Positions 26,979 to 35,759 are shown, counted from the stretch's first letter. The stretch: 55,065 nt of DNA from Virgibacillus indicus (GCF_002266285.1 NZ_NPMS01000013.1:1-55065); one strand, 5' to 3'. Made by a program: numbers and translations. Notes: generated from the sequence alone by a model not told the origin.

Positions 26979-27440
26979 TCAATTGAGCAATAAATAAATA
27001 TCCATTCCACCAACATGATCGAATTCAGCAGTTAATTGAATTGCTTTTTCATAGCCTGATAATGTCGTATTCCCCTCCATAATAGTTGGAGCAGTAATAT
27101 CTGTTTTAATGTCACTCTCTACGATGGCGGTGGCTATTCTGCCTGCAAGCATATTGCCTAACTCACCACTAAAGGATGACAGCATTTCCCCCTCTAATGG
27201 CATTCCAAACATTGATTCTCCAATCGAGCTAAAGACTGCTGGATTTCCAGCTAAAATTAATCTGCCCTTAATATCTCCCGTAACTCCGATCAATACGCCA
27301 AATTGAAGGTTTAGGGTTTTGCCTAATAATTGAGGCTTACTCATTTGATAATTTATTGGCACGATAGACTTTAAGGATGTATATGTTGCATTCAGTAAAT
27401 CTGTGATCGTTCGGTTTCTTTCGGTGACAGTTGGTGTCAT
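26979..27440 (-). CDS. CheX-like CheY-P phosphatase
   Basis: This 153-residue protein is of the CheC/CheX/FliY family, which removes phosphate from CheY. The one active-site helix E-x2-N is seen in GELGNMLAGRIATA, consistent with single-motif CheX rather than two-motif CheC. It carries GAAAGG-type start context (TAAAGGAG ahead of ATG 27440) and forms a two-gene unit with the chemoreceptor. Pairing a phosphatase with one receptor, away from the main che operon, suggests a receptor-specific adaptation or an acquired pair. Confidence 0.8.
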   Translation of the reverse strand: MTPTVTERNRTITDLLNATYTSLKSIVPINYQMSKPQLLGKTLNLQFGVLIGVTGDIKGRLILAGNPAVFSSIGESMFGMPLEGEMLSSFSGELGNMLAGRIATAIVESDIKTDITAPTIMEGNTTLSGYEKAIQLTAEFDHVGGMDIYLLLN

Positions 27441-27566
27441 TTTGTATGTGCTCCTTTATAATTACAATCATTTTTATATTGTATTTAGTTAATATAGTGT
27501 TGCTTTTTATGAATCTAATTTTTTTAAAACAACTTTTGCAAGAGTAAATTGAGTTAAAAGAACTAG

Positions 27567-27892
27567 TTTTTATTAACTAAACTTTATATCGGGTATTTAT
27601 ATGGTTATTCAAGAAGACTTAGAGAAGAAGTAATATTAAGATTATTGAATGCGTATACAGCTGTTTTTGGTTTGAGGACTTTACATCCAGATGAATATTT
27701 TAAATTTAAAAATGGGGGGATATACGAAGTCAGATTTGTTATGGAGGAAGGTATTATATAGAAGGGAATAATGCATACATGAATCCAGCTTATTCTTTAG
27801 AATCGTTGTACATGTTCTCTTTTACTGAAAAGCATTATAACAAGCTACCACTGGACATGAACAGTGCAATGTTATTCATCACTCTTTTTTAG
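27567..27892 (+). pseudogene. Unidentified decayed gene (two overlapping frames)
   Basis: One frame is open from 27567 to the TAG at 27759-27761 and encodes text such as GYSRRLREEVILRLLNAYTA. A second frame continues as RYYIEGNNAYMNPAYSLESL up to the TAG at 27890-27892. Neither has a start codon with a ribosome site. Both read like protein rather than random sequence, so I take them for a frameshifted remnant. I do not recognise the family. Confidence 0.35.
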
Positions 27893-27962
27893 TTAAATCA
27901 TTTAATACAGAATAAATAAAAAAATAAAAAATTATAGATTTTTCTAAACCTTCATGTTAATA

Positions 27963-27992
27963 TTGGTAGTACCAGTCATACCAGTTTATATA
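27963..27992 (+). promoter_or_regulatory. Promoter with GntR/FCD operator TGGTAGTACCA
   Basis: TGGTAGTACCA (27964-27974) is a perfect 11-bp palindrome fitting the FadR-subfamily consensus TNGTNNNACNA. A second TACCAGT half-site lies 3' of it. It overlaps a possible -35 TTGGTA (27963-27968), with TATATA (27987-27992) as -10 after 18 bases. This suggests autoregulation of the operon starting at 28082. Confidence 0.55.
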
Positions 27993-28081
27993 AAATAATT
28001 TTTAACCAAACTAGGAATTTAATACGTTTAAAAAAAGTGGAATGCGATCAAAAAAATTTATTTCATTATAAGGAGGAACAA

Positions 28082-28771
28082 ATGGATTTATTATATACCG
28101 AGATATTGACAGATTTAAGAGAAAAAATCACTAGCAATATTTTGAAAGAAGGTCAAAAACTACCTTCTGAACGAGAGCTTACCAGGCAATATGATGTTAG
28201 CAGGAATGTTGTACGAGAAGCTATCAGTGCCCTGCGTTTTGAAGGTCTAATTAATGTTTACACGGGAAAAGGAGCCTACGTTACAAAACCGAATCCAATA
28301 ATGATAACGGATACATTAGAAAGAATAATGAAGTATTATAACACTACGATAGAAGAAATATTGGAGGTTAGAGAGGAATTAGAAAAGTCAATTATTAAAA
28401 AGGTTGTAAAAACAGCAACAACAGAAGATATTAAAAATTTAATAAGAATTTATCAAGAAATGGAAAAAAGTAAATTAAATCTTGGAAAATTTACAGAGTT
28501 GGATGTAGAATTCCATAAATATTTAGCTGAAAGTACAAAAAACTCAATTTTCAATTTGCTGTCTAATTCATTTATCGATATGACCCAGCACGTCTTGTTT
28601 ATATTTACCAGAATGTTTCCTGATAGTGTTAAGACAGCTCAAAGTCAGCATCTTGATCTTATAAAGGCAATTGAAAATAGAAATGAGCAATTAGCAGAAG
28701 ACTTAATCATTTCACATATGCAAGTTCTCCGAGATGAGATAAAGATTCTAAGAGAAAATAAATTAATATAG
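28082..28771 (+). CDS. GntR-family regulator, FadR/FCD subfamily
   Basis: This 229-residue regulator has an N-terminal winged HTH (LPSERELTRQYDVSRNVVRE, then ALRFEGLINVYTGKGAYV) and an all-helical FCD ligand domain containing FTELDVEFHKYLAES, which carries the metal-binding Asp and His. I start at ATG 28082 behind AAGGAGGAACAA; the in-frame GTG at 28037 has no site. It lies 16 bases ahead of the aminotransferase and probably represses that operon until a small carboxylate or amino acid binds. Confidence 0.9.
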   Translation: MDLLYTEILTDLREKITSNILKEGQKLPSERELTRQYDVSRNVVREAISALRFEGLINVYTGKGAYVTKPNPIMITDTLERIMKYYNTTIEEILEVREELEKSIIKKVVKTATTEDIKNLIRIYQEMEKSKLNLGKFTELDVEFHKYLAESTKNSIFNLLSNSFIDMTQHVLFIFTRMFPDSVKTAQSQHLDLIKAIENRNEQLAEDLIISHMQVLRDEIKILRENKLI

Positions 28772-28787
28772 AAAGAGGGTATTACAA

Positions 28788-30188
28788 ATGGAAGAAACAT
28801 TAAGTTTAAAGACAGAACTGGCAGAACTAGACAAAAGGCATTTTATGCATCCCACTTCATCTATTCAAATGCAGCAGAAGAATGGCCCCGAGTTTATATT
28901 CACAAATGGAGAAGGAATTTATTTAAATGAAATCTCAGGACGAAAGTTTATTGATGGTATGTCCTCCCTTTGGAATGTCAATATTGGTCACGGGCGCCAG
29001 GAATTAGGACGTGTAGCAAGTGAGCAAATGTCTACTTTAGCATTTAGTTCAGCGTTCTCTACTTACTCGCATGAGCCAGCGATTCGCTTATCAAAAAAGT
29101 TATCTGATATGGCTCCTGGTGATTTAAATGTTAGCTTCTTTACCTCAGGGGGTTCTGAAGCAAACGATTCTGCAATAAAAATAGTTCGCCATTATTGGAA
29201 ATTGTTAAATAAACCTGAACGAAAAAAAATAATGTCCCGCAAGCTTGCTTATCATGGTGTCTCAATGGGATCAACTAGTGCGACTGGTATTAAAGAATTT
29301 CATGAAATGACAACCTCTTTAGCTCCAGACTTTATATATGCTCCTGCACCAAAACCAGGTATGTCAGAGTCGGGTAATGAGACAGTAAACCTAATATGTA
29401 TAAAAGAAACGCGAGAATTAATAGAAAGGGAGGGACCAGAAACGATTGCTGCTTTCATTGCAGAGCCTATTCAAGGTGCGGGAGGTATGATTATTCCACC
29501 CAAGGGTTACTTACAAGAAATGCGGAAAATATGTGATGAGTACGGTATTCTTTTTATTGCCGATGAAATAATAACAGGATTTGGAAGAACAGGGAAACTA
29601 TTTGGAATAGAAAATTGGGATATCGTCCCAGATATGATGACGGTTGCCAAGGGGATTACAAGTGGCTACATGCCATTAGGTGCTGTGCTAATAAGTGACC
29701 GTATACATGGTGAACTTATAAAGTCTTCGAAAGGTACACTTTTTCATGGGTTTACCTATAGCGGGCATCCAACAGCCTGTGCTGTTGCACTGAAAAACCT
29801 GGAAATTATTGAAGAAGAAGGCCTTGTCGAAAACTCGAAGATAATGGGTAAAGAGTTTGCAAAAGAATTAAAGCAGTTGGAAGAAGAACATTGGACAGTT
29901 GCTGATGGGCGTAATTTAGGGTTATTAGCTGCATTCGAATTGTATGAGGATCCCCAAAACAGAAAAAGGTTTGATTCTTCATTGGCAGTATCGAAGAGGG
30001 TTCTTCAAAAATGTTTGGAACATGGACTGATTCTACGTTCAATCACATACGAAGGTTCAGATACCATTGCTATTGCACCTCCATTAATAATCACAAAAGA
30101 AGAGGTTGGAAAGATGTTTTCAATTATCTCGAATGCAGTTGGTGCAGTGGAAAAGGAACTTGAGAACGAAGGATTTTTAAAAAAGTAA
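28788..30188 (+). CDS. Class III (omega) aminotransferase, PLP dependent
   Basis: This 466-residue class III aminotransferase moves a terminal amino group from an omega-amino acid or diamine to a keto acid. The PLP-binding motifs are FFTSGGSEANDSAIKIVR, AYHGVSMGSTSATG, IADEIITGFGRTG and the Schiff-base Lys in TVAKGITSGYMPLG. Length and motifs fit the GABA/beta-alanine/putrescine:pyruvate group. The aldehyde dehydrogenase that follows would oxidise the semialdehyde produced. The exact substrate (GABA, beta-alanine, 5-aminovalerate, putrescine) cannot be chosen from sequence alone. Confidence 0.9.
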   Translation: MEETLSLKTELAELDKRHFMHPTSSIQMQQKNGPEFIFTNGEGIYLNEISGRKFIDGMSSLWNVNIGHGRQELGRVASEQMSTLAFSSAFSTYSHEPAIRLSKKLSDMAPGDLNVSFFTSGGSEANDSAIKIVRHYWKLLNKPERKKIMSRKLAYHGVSMGSTSATGIKEFHEMTTSLAPDFIYAPAPKPGMSESGNETVNLICIKETRELIEREGPETIAAFIAEPIQGAGGMIIPPKGYLQEMRKICDEYGILFIADEIITGFGRTGKLFGIENWDIVPDMMTVAKGITSGYMPLGAVLISDRIHGELIKSSKGTLFHGFTYSGHPTACAVALKNLEIIEEEGLVENSKIMGKEFAKELKQLEEEHWTVADGRNLGLLAAFELYEDPQNRKRFDSSLAVSKRVLQKCLEHGLILRSITYEGSDTIAIAPPLIITKEEVGKMFSIISNAVGAVEKELENEGFLKK

Positions 30189-30235
30189 CAATTACTTTTT
30201 AAATTTTAAAAAACTCAAGTATAAGGGGAGATTTC

Positions 30236-31663
30236 ATGTATATTAATGGAAGTTTTATTACAACAAATCAAAAGCTTTCTGTCACAAACCCTTTTTCTAA
30301 TGAGAAAGTCTATGAAGTAGAATTTGGCAGTGAAAAGCATGTGAAAGAAGCCATCTATGCTGCAACAGCGGCTTTTCAATCATGGTCCAAAAAAAATGCT
30401 CATGAACGTTGCAATTATTTATCTGAAATTGCAAAAGCAATGAAAAGTAAAAAGGAATATTTGGCGGAAGTCATTACAAAAGAAATGGGAAAAACAATCA
30501 ATGATTCCCGTGGTGAAGTCCAATCTGCGATAGATTATTTTCAATGGTTCAGTGAAGAAGGGAAAAGAACCTATGGGGACACTATACCTTCTAGTAATGA
30601 TACAAAAAGGATAATGGTTATTAAGAAGCCGGTTGGTGTAGTAGGCGCTATTACTCCTTGGAACTTTCCTTTGTCCATGATTGCCAGAAAAGTAGCACCA
30701 GCATTAGCTGCCGGCTGTACAGTTGTTCTAAAACCAGCGTCAAAAGCACCACAATCTGCTATTGAATTATGCAAAATTTTCGATTCAATTAAAGTTCCAA
30801 AGGGAGTATTGAATATAGTAATAGCCAATTCATCAGTCGTCTCCGAATTGTTTATGGAGAGTGAAGATATCCGTAAGATAACTTTTACTGGATCAACAAG
30901 TGTTGGTAAAAAATTGCTGGGAGACGCAGCGAAAACAGTGAAGCAAGTTTCAATGGAACTTGGTGGGCATGCCCCATTCATTGTATTTGATGACGCAGAT
31001 ATAGATGAAGCAGTGGAGGGATTGATACAAACGAAATTCCGCTGTTCAGGACAAATGTGCACAGCTACAAATCGTGTTTTTGTACAGTCATCGATTATTG
31101 AGATGTTTTCAGAAAAGCTAGTATCCTCTGTAGAAAAACTGATAATTGGAGATGGCTTAAATGAAGAAACAAAAGTTGGTCCATTGGTTGATCAGCAGGC
31201 TTTAGAAAAAGTAGAACAACAAGTCAGAGATGCAGTTGATAAAGGTGCAGCAGTCCTTACAGGGGGAGGAAAACTTGCTGATGCTGAATATTCTAAAGGG
31301 AATTTCTTTGCTCCAACAGTGCTCAAGGATATTAACGAAGATATGCGTATTTATGAAGAGGAAACCTTTGGACCTATAGCCCCGATTATATCATTTGAAA
31401 ATGAAGAGGAATTGCTTTCTCGAGTTAATAATACAAGGTATGGACTCGCGTCTTATTTGTATACGAATGACTTGTCCCGTACATTGCGCCTGATGGAAGG
31501 AATGGACTACGGCATGGTTGGTGTAAATGACTCATTGCCATTCACAGTACAAGCCCCGTTTGGTGGAGTAAAAGAGAGTGGCATGGGTAAAGAGGGCGGA
31601 TACCAGGGAATAAATGAATATTTAGAAGAAACGATGGTGTCCATTAGAATGAAAGTAAATTAA
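30236..31663 (+). CDS. NAD(P)-dependent aldehyde dehydrogenase (succinate-semialdehyde type)
   Basis: This 475-residue aldehyde dehydrogenase has the catalytic Cys in FRCSGQMCTATNRVF, the general base in SMELGGHAPFIVFDD and the nucleotide loop FTGSTSVGKKLL. The VFDDADIDEAVEGLIQTKFR stretch and the length resemble GabD-like succinate semialdehyde dehydrogenases. It starts 47 bases after the aminotransferase behind AAGGGGAG. Together they should convert an omega-amino acid to a dicarboxylate. A strong terminator follows. Confidence 0.9.
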   Translation: MYINGSFITTNQKLSVTNPFSNEKVYEVEFGSEKHVKEAIYAATAAFQSWSKKNAHERCNYLSEIAKAMKSKKEYLAEVITKEMGKTINDSRGEVQSAIDYFQWFSEEGKRTYGDTIPSSNDTKRIMVIKKPVGVVGAITPWNFPLSMIARKVAPALAAGCTVVLKPASKAPQSAIELCKIFDSIKVPKGVLNIVIANSSVVSELFMESEDIRKITFTGSTSVGKKLLGDAAKTVKQVSMELGGHAPFIVFDDADIDEAVEGLIQTKFRCSGQMCTATNRVFVQSSIIEMFSEKLVSSVEKLIIGDGLNEETKVGPLVDQQALEKVEQQVRDAVDKGAAVLTGGGKLADAEYSKGNFFAPTVLKDINEDMRIYEEETFGPIAPIISFENEEELLSRVNNTRYGLASYLYTNDLSRTLRLMEGMDYGMVGVNDSLPFTVQAPFGGVKESGMGKEGGYQGINEYLEETMVSIRMKVN

Positions 31664-31720
31664 CGAATGCAAATAGGAGATAAAAACAGTTATATCTACA
31701 AATATATGCTTATTAACAAG

Positions 31721-31770
31721 AAGAAGTGTAAGAAACTGTAATTCATGATTATTATCTTACACTTCTCTCC
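31721..31770. terminator. Bidirectional terminator between convergent operons
   Basis: AGAAGTGTAAGA (31722-31733) and TCTTACACTTCT (31755-31766) form a perfect 12-bp stem between the aldehyde dehydrogenase and the convergent frlR-like gene. Confidence 0.7.
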
Positions 31771-31791
31771 CAAGTTAATAACAGTAAAAAA

Positions 31792-32523
31792 TCAATCCCC
31801 TCCGGAAGAAATTGTAAATGTCACTTTATTGGCAGGATATAGTGAAATGGTATTATGTATTGGTGTTTTTTTCATATCATAAGCTGTAGTTTCAAGTTCA
31901 AATAGACACTCATGTTTTTCACATTTCAGTATATCAGCATATTCACTTGATGCAAGATTCACATTTAAGTGTCTCTTTATAGTACTTAATGAAACATTAT
32001 AATTTTCCTTCAATATTTGATAGGTGGAAACAGAATCGTCTACTAATTTTTCTAAATCTGGAAAGCGCTTCAGCGGGAAATAGATTGACTGGATAATGCA
32101 AGGCTCATTATTAATGAACAAGAGCCTAACTAATTCCAGCACATCGTCCTTTTCGGGTACATCTAAAACATTAGAAAGTCTTATGTCTGCTGAGATTGTA
32201 GTGTTGGATATGATTTGTGAAACAGGTGTCTGACCCGATTCCATCATATAATCCGAAAAGCCACTCATGGAAATTAGTTCTCTTTTTATTTTTGGAGAAT
32301 TAACAAAGGTACCTTTTCCTTGTTGTTTGGAAAGAATTCCTTCTTCAACAAGTTCTTTGATAGTTCTACGGGTGGTAATACGGCTCACGCCATATTCTTC
32401 ACTCAGTTCAATTTCAGATGGAAGCTGATCTCCTCTTTTGTAGTATTCCGAATTTATTTTCTCTTTGATAACTTGTTTTAATTGATAATAAAGTGGATGT
32501 CTACTGTTCTTTTCCAATTTCAC
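31792..32523 (-). CDS. frlR: GntR-family regulator, HutC/UTRA subfamily (FrlR-like)
   Basis: This 243-residue regulator has a GntR winged HTH (LPSEIELSEEYGVSRITTRR, then TIKELVEEGILSKQQGKGTF) and a UTRA effector domain. It is divergent from the first deglycase gene of the fructosamine cluster, the place held by frlR in Bacillus frl loci, so it probably binds a phosphorylated Amadori compound as inducer. The start is GTG 32523 with GGAG 11 bases upstream. The symbol rests on position and domain type, not on alignment. Confidence 0.75.
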   Translation of the reverse strand: MKLEKNSRHPLYYQLKQVIKEKINSEYYKRGDQLPSEIELSEEYGVSRITTRRTIKELVEEGILSKQQGKGTFVNSPKIKRELISMSGFSDYMMESGQTPVSQIISNTTISADIRLSNVLDVPEKDDVLELVRLLFINNEPCIIQSIYFPLKRFPDLEKLVDDSVSTYQILKENYNVSLSTIKRHLNVNLASSEYADILKCEKHECLFELETTAYDMKKTPIHNTISLYPANKVTFTISSGGD

Positions 32524-32547
32524 TATGTATTCAACTCCTAATTATTA

Positions 32548-32582
32548 TATAACATCTTATCACATTATATTACGTTGTTATA
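32548..32582. promoter_or_regulatory. Candidate FrlR operator (TATAACA...TGTTATA)
   Basis: TATAACA (32548-32554) and TGTTATA (32576-32582) form an inverted repeat just upstream of the minus-strand regulator gene. TGTTATA recurs twice (32713 and 32733) at the divergent promoter, so one repressor could act on both sides. Confidence 0.45.
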
Positions 32583-32701
32583 TATATATTTGCAAATCAT
32601 GAAAAAAATAGCCTCATCAGTTTTTGATAAATACAATTAGGTATTTTCAGTGGTAAAAAACTCAATAAATTTAACGTTTTTAAAATAATTTAAAAATTCT
32701 A

Positions 32702-32730
32702 TTGAATCATAATGTTATATGATGTATTAT
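32702..32730 (+). promoter_or_regulatory. Promoter of frlB1 with operator half-sites
   Basis: TTGAAT (32702-32707), a 17-bp spacer and TATTAT (32725-32730) form a SigA-type promoter. TGTTATA copies lie inside the spacer (32713-32719) and directly downstream (32733-32739), a layout suited to steric repression. Confidence 0.6.
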
Positions 32731-32779
32731 GATGTTATACATTTCAATTGAAATACTAAATAATCAGGAGGTTTGGTTA

Positions 32780-33757
32780 ATGGTAACGAATCAAGTAAGA
32801 GCGGTATTAGAGAAGATAAAAGGCCGAGACTTCAACCGAATTTATTTCATAGCCTGTGGGGGATCATCGGCTTTAATGTACCCTAGTAAATATTTAGTGG
32901 ATCGTGAAGCGGAAAAAATGGCAGGGGAAGTTTATAATTCTAATGAGTTTATTCATAGAAATCCCGCAGCACTAGGCAAAAGATCTGTTGTTATTCTTTG
33001 CTCACAAGAAGGCAAAACTCCGGAAACAGTGGCTGCTGCTAAGTTCGCCAGTGAAAATGGAGCTACAACGATTGCAATTGCTATGACAGATAATACTCCA
33101 TTAGAAAATGAATCAGAGTTTTTCGTTAAGTATGGTTATTATGAAACTGCTGCGCCGATAAATACAAGTTATGGAGCGATGTATCAACTAACAGCAGGAA
33201 TCTTGCAGCAGCAAGAAGAGGCAGCTTATCATGATTTATTTGAAGGAATGATAAGAAATCTTGATAATCTTGATACAGTCGTTGATAAAGCAATGATTCA
33301 ATTCGAAAGTATGGCAAACTTCTTTGCATCAGATTGCAAAGATGACAAAGTTATTTATTCTTTAGCTAGTGGATCCAATTACTCGCAGGCATATGTATTT
33401 TCAAATTGCTATCTTATGGAAATGCAGTGGATTAACTCAATTTCTATTCATGCTGGGGAATTTTTCCACGGCCCCTTTGAAATCATTGAGAAAGATAAAC
33501 CAGTAGTTATTTTATTAGGTTTAGATTCTACACGCCCAATGGAGGAACGTGCACTAGATTTTGTAAACAGATACAGTGATAGAGTATTTGCGCTGGATGC
33601 TGAAACAGTTGACTTTTCAGGTGTTGATGAACCTTTTAGAAGGATCTTCTCACCGTTGGTATTCAATCCAGTTCTTCGTATGTTTTCAAAAGCAATCGCT
33701 AAGGAAAGAGATCATTCACTAGATATTAGAAGATATATGCATATTGTTGAATATTAA
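32780..33757 (+). CDS. SIS-domain fructosamine-6-phosphate deglycase (FrlB-like), paralogue 1
   Basis: This 325-residue double-SIS protein is related to FrlB/GlmS isomerase domains. FrlB-type enzymes split fructosamine 6-phosphates (for example fructoselysine 6-phosphate) into glucose 6-phosphate and the amino acid. Visible motifs are YFIACGGSSALMYPSKY, LCSQEGKTPETVAAAK and HAGEFFHGPFEIIEKD. In the phosphate-binding loop the second Ser of the usual SxSGxT pattern is Glu (SQEGKT), whereas paralogue 2 at 37172 keeps Ser (SHSGKT). This could change specificity. The ATG lies behind AGGAGGTTTGGTTA; an in-frame start at 32729 overlaps the promoter. It is followed by a structured terminator. Confidence 0.82.
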   Translation: MVTNQVRAVLEKIKGRDFNRIYFIACGGSSALMYPSKYLVDREAEKMAGEVYNSNEFIHRNPAALGKRSVVILCSQEGKTPETVAAAKFASENGATTIAIAMTDNTPLENESEFFVKYGYYETAAPINTSYGAMYQLTAGILQQQEEAAYHDLFEGMIRNLDNLDTVVDKAMIQFESMANFFASDCKDDKVIYSLASGSNYSQAYVFSNCYLMEMQWINSISIHAGEFFHGPFEIIEKDKPVVILLGLDSTRPMEERALDFVNRYSDRVFALDAETVDFSGVDEPFRRIFSPLVFNPVLRMFSKAIAKERDHSLDIRRYMHIVEY

Positions 33758-33796
33758 ATCAATTACTTTAAAGCTATTTGAAACTACCTAAGAGTT

Positions 33797-33885
33797 CCAT
33801 AAGAACTGGATCAATTCAATATAATAAGGAAATAACTTCCTTGTTGATTTCTAAAGGCAATTTTCAGTTCTTATGGGATATTTTT
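33797..33885 (+). terminator. Nested hairpin, probable terminator after frlB1
   Basis: CCATAAGAACTG (33797-33808) pairs perfectly with CAGTTCTTATGG (33865-33876), followed by GATATTTTTCT. The 56-base interior includes a second hairpin AAGGAA/TTCCTT. The layout is more elaborate than a plain terminator and might be a regulated leader for the next gene. Confidence 0.55.
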
Positions 33886-33929
33886 CTCTTAATTGTCTTT
33901 ATATCGAAATTCATTTTTAGAATAAAAAA

Positions 33930-33945
33930 ATTAAAGCGCTATCAT
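33930..33945 (+). promoter_or_regulatory. Candidate cre site upstream of the hydroxyacid dehydrogenase
   Basis: ATTAAAGCGCTATCAT matches the cre pattern except for one position. It lies 21 bases upstream of the dehydrogenase start, so CcpA could block transcription here. Confidence 0.45.
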
Positions 33946-33966
33946 AATCTATAAGGGGATATAAAC

Positions 33967-34920
33967 ATGAAAATAATTTCCAATGTCCGATTAGGAGAGG
34001 AACTTTTTTCGGAAATGAAAAGTCTATTTTCTGATTACCAATATTTTAGGAAATTAGGAGAAGTAGATAAGAATGAACTAGCAGAAGTGGAAGTACTTGT
34101 CACATATGGAGAAGGTGTTACTTCAGAGAAAATTACTGAGATGAAAAATTTGAAATGGATACATGTCATGCAATCAGGACTAAATAGTTTACCTTTTAAA
34201 TCTTTAATTGAAAGAGATATTTTATTAACAAATTCTAAGGGGATAAACTCGATTACTATTGCAGAATACTCAATCAGTATGATGCTCAGTCTTGTTCGAA
34301 ACAGTTTTGTTTTCTATGATGCTCAAAAAAGGAAAGAATGGGATTTAAATACAAAGATAGATGAATTAGCCGGAAAAACTATTGGCATTCTTGGGTATGG
34401 GGCAGTTGGAAAAGAATTGGCTAAACGTGCAAAAGCTTTTGATATGAAAGTACTTGCATTTAAAAGAACGCCTATTGAAAATCCTGATAATGTTGATGAG
34501 ATAATTCCAATTGACGATAAACTGCGAATTTTTGAGGAATCTGATTTCCTGATCAGTTTGTTGCCTTTAACTCCCCAAACAAAAGAATTTATCGGATTGG
34601 AAGATTTAGAGAGAATGAAAAAAACATCCTATGTTATCAATGTTAGCAGAGGTGAAATCATTGACCGGCAGGCATTAATTAAGGTAATTGAAAATAAACA
34701 AATTGCTGGAGCTGTACTAGATGTCTTTGAAGAAGAGCCACTGTCTGGTGAAAATGAATTATGGGAAACAGAAAATATATATATTACACCTCATATTGCT
34801 GGAGATCGGCATCCAACATACAAGAAACGCGCATATGATATTTTAATTAATAATTTGCAAAAATATCATGTGCAGCCGGATAAAATGATAAACATCGTAA
34901 ATAAAAACCAAGGTTATTAA
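33967..34920 (+). CDS. D-isomer specific 2-hydroxyacid dehydrogenase
   Basis: This 317-residue NAD(P)-dependent dehydrogenase reduces a 2-keto acid to a D-2-hydroxyacid or the reverse. It has the Rossmann motif GILGYGAVGKELAKRAK, the catalytic Arg in NVSRGEIIDR, a Glu in VFEEEPLSGENEL and the His in ITPHIAGD. It heads a run of genes (frlD, solute-binding protein, frlB2) and lies within the fructosamine cluster. A 2-hydroxyacid enzyme is not part of the standard frl pathway. It may process a side product or the acid of a different Amadori substrate. This is inference. Confidence 0.88.
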   Translation: MKIISNVRLGEELFSEMKSLFSDYQYFRKLGEVDKNELAEVEVLVTYGEGVTSEKITEMKNLKWIHVMQSGLNSLPFKSLIERDILLTNSKGINSITIAEYSISMMLSLVRNSFVFYDAQKRKEWDLNTKIDELAGKTIGILGYGAVGKELAKRAKAFDMKVLAFKRTPIENPDNVDEIIPIDDKLRIFEESDFLISLLPLTPQTKEFIGLEDLERMKKTSYVINVSRGEIIDRQALIKVIENKQIAGAVLDVFEEEPLSGENELWETENIYITPHIAGDRHPTYKKRAYDILINNLQKYHVQPDKMINIVNKNQGY

Positions 34921-34943
34921 TCTGGGCATGGGGGGTGAATTCC

Positions 34944-35759
34944 ATGAAGGTAATTTCTATAGGCAATAGTGTAATGGATTATTATCAAGATAGAAAAATA
35001 ATGTATCCGGGAGGGAACGCATTAAACGTTGCTGTATTATCAAAAAGATATGGGGCAAAAAAAAGCTCTTATGTCGGGATACTTGGAAATGATCACGAGG
35101 GTAGTCATATTGAGAAAGCGCTAGAGAAGGAAGGTGTTGATACGTCAAGAATTAGAAAAGTAGAAGGAGCGACCGGAAAGGTGAAGATTAAATTAGATGA
35201 GGGCGGTGATAGAGAGTTTGTAGAGTGGAAAAAAGGGGTCCAAGAACTAGTGAAAATGCAGTTCACATCCGAAGACTTGAAATATATTCTATCACATTCA
35301 CATCTCCATACTAGTGTTTATAGCTATCTGGACAATGAAATACCTGAATTGTCTAATGACATTTCCATATCATTTGATTTTTCTACTTATAGGAAGAAAG
35401 AGTATTTAAGGTCAATTTGTCCTTATATAGACTTTGCCTTTTTTTCTGGAAGTGATCTATCACTGGCAGCTTGTGAAAATCTAATAGAGTATGTTCATAA
35501 ATTAAAAACAAAATATGTTGTTGTAACTAGAGGGGAGCATGCAGCTATTTTATCAGATTCCTATAAAATCTACAAACAGCCTGTAACAAAAGGCGAGGTC
35601 GTTGATACGTTGGGGGCTGGAGATTCTTTTATCTCTATGCTTTTAGTACAGTTTTATAAAACACGGGACCTTAAGCTTGCAATGAAAATGGCGACTGAAG
35701 CAGCAACTAAGACGTGTGCAAATAATGGAACTTTTGGTTATGGGTTTTCCGTAAGTTAG
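34944..35759 (+). CDS. frlD: Fructosamine kinase (FrlD-like, PfkB family)
   Basis: This 271-residue PfkB kinase has the N-terminal sugar-site motif YPGGNALNVAVLSKRYG and the C-terminal DTLGAGDSFISMLL signature. FrlD kinases phosphorylate fructoselysine at C6 before FrlB cleavage. The start is ATG 34944, behind GGGGGGTG; a GTG at 34935 overlaps that site. It is clearly different from the frlD copies at 1 and 40981, but close in sequence to the broken copy at 40559. The 23-base gap to the dehydrogenase suggests co-transcription. Confidence 0.85.
   Translation: MKVISIGNSVMDYYQDRKIMYPGGNALNVAVLSKRYGAKKSSYVGILGNDHEGSHIEKALEKEGVDTSRIRKVEGATGKVKIKLDEGGDREFVEWKKGVQELVKMQFTSEDLKYILSHSHLHTSVYSYLDNEIPELSNDISISFDFSTYRKKEYLRSICPYIDFAFFSGSDLSLAACENLIEYVHKLKTKYVVVTRGEHAAILSDSYKIYKQPVTKGEVVDTLGAGDSFISMLLVQFYKTRDLKLAMKMATEAATKTCANNGTFGYGFSVS

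Noticed and set aside
30571..31062. 163-codon minus-strand frame opposite the aldehyde dehydrogenase
   Set aside because: The plus-strand gene carries all catalytic motifs, and the reverse frame has no recognisable protein features.
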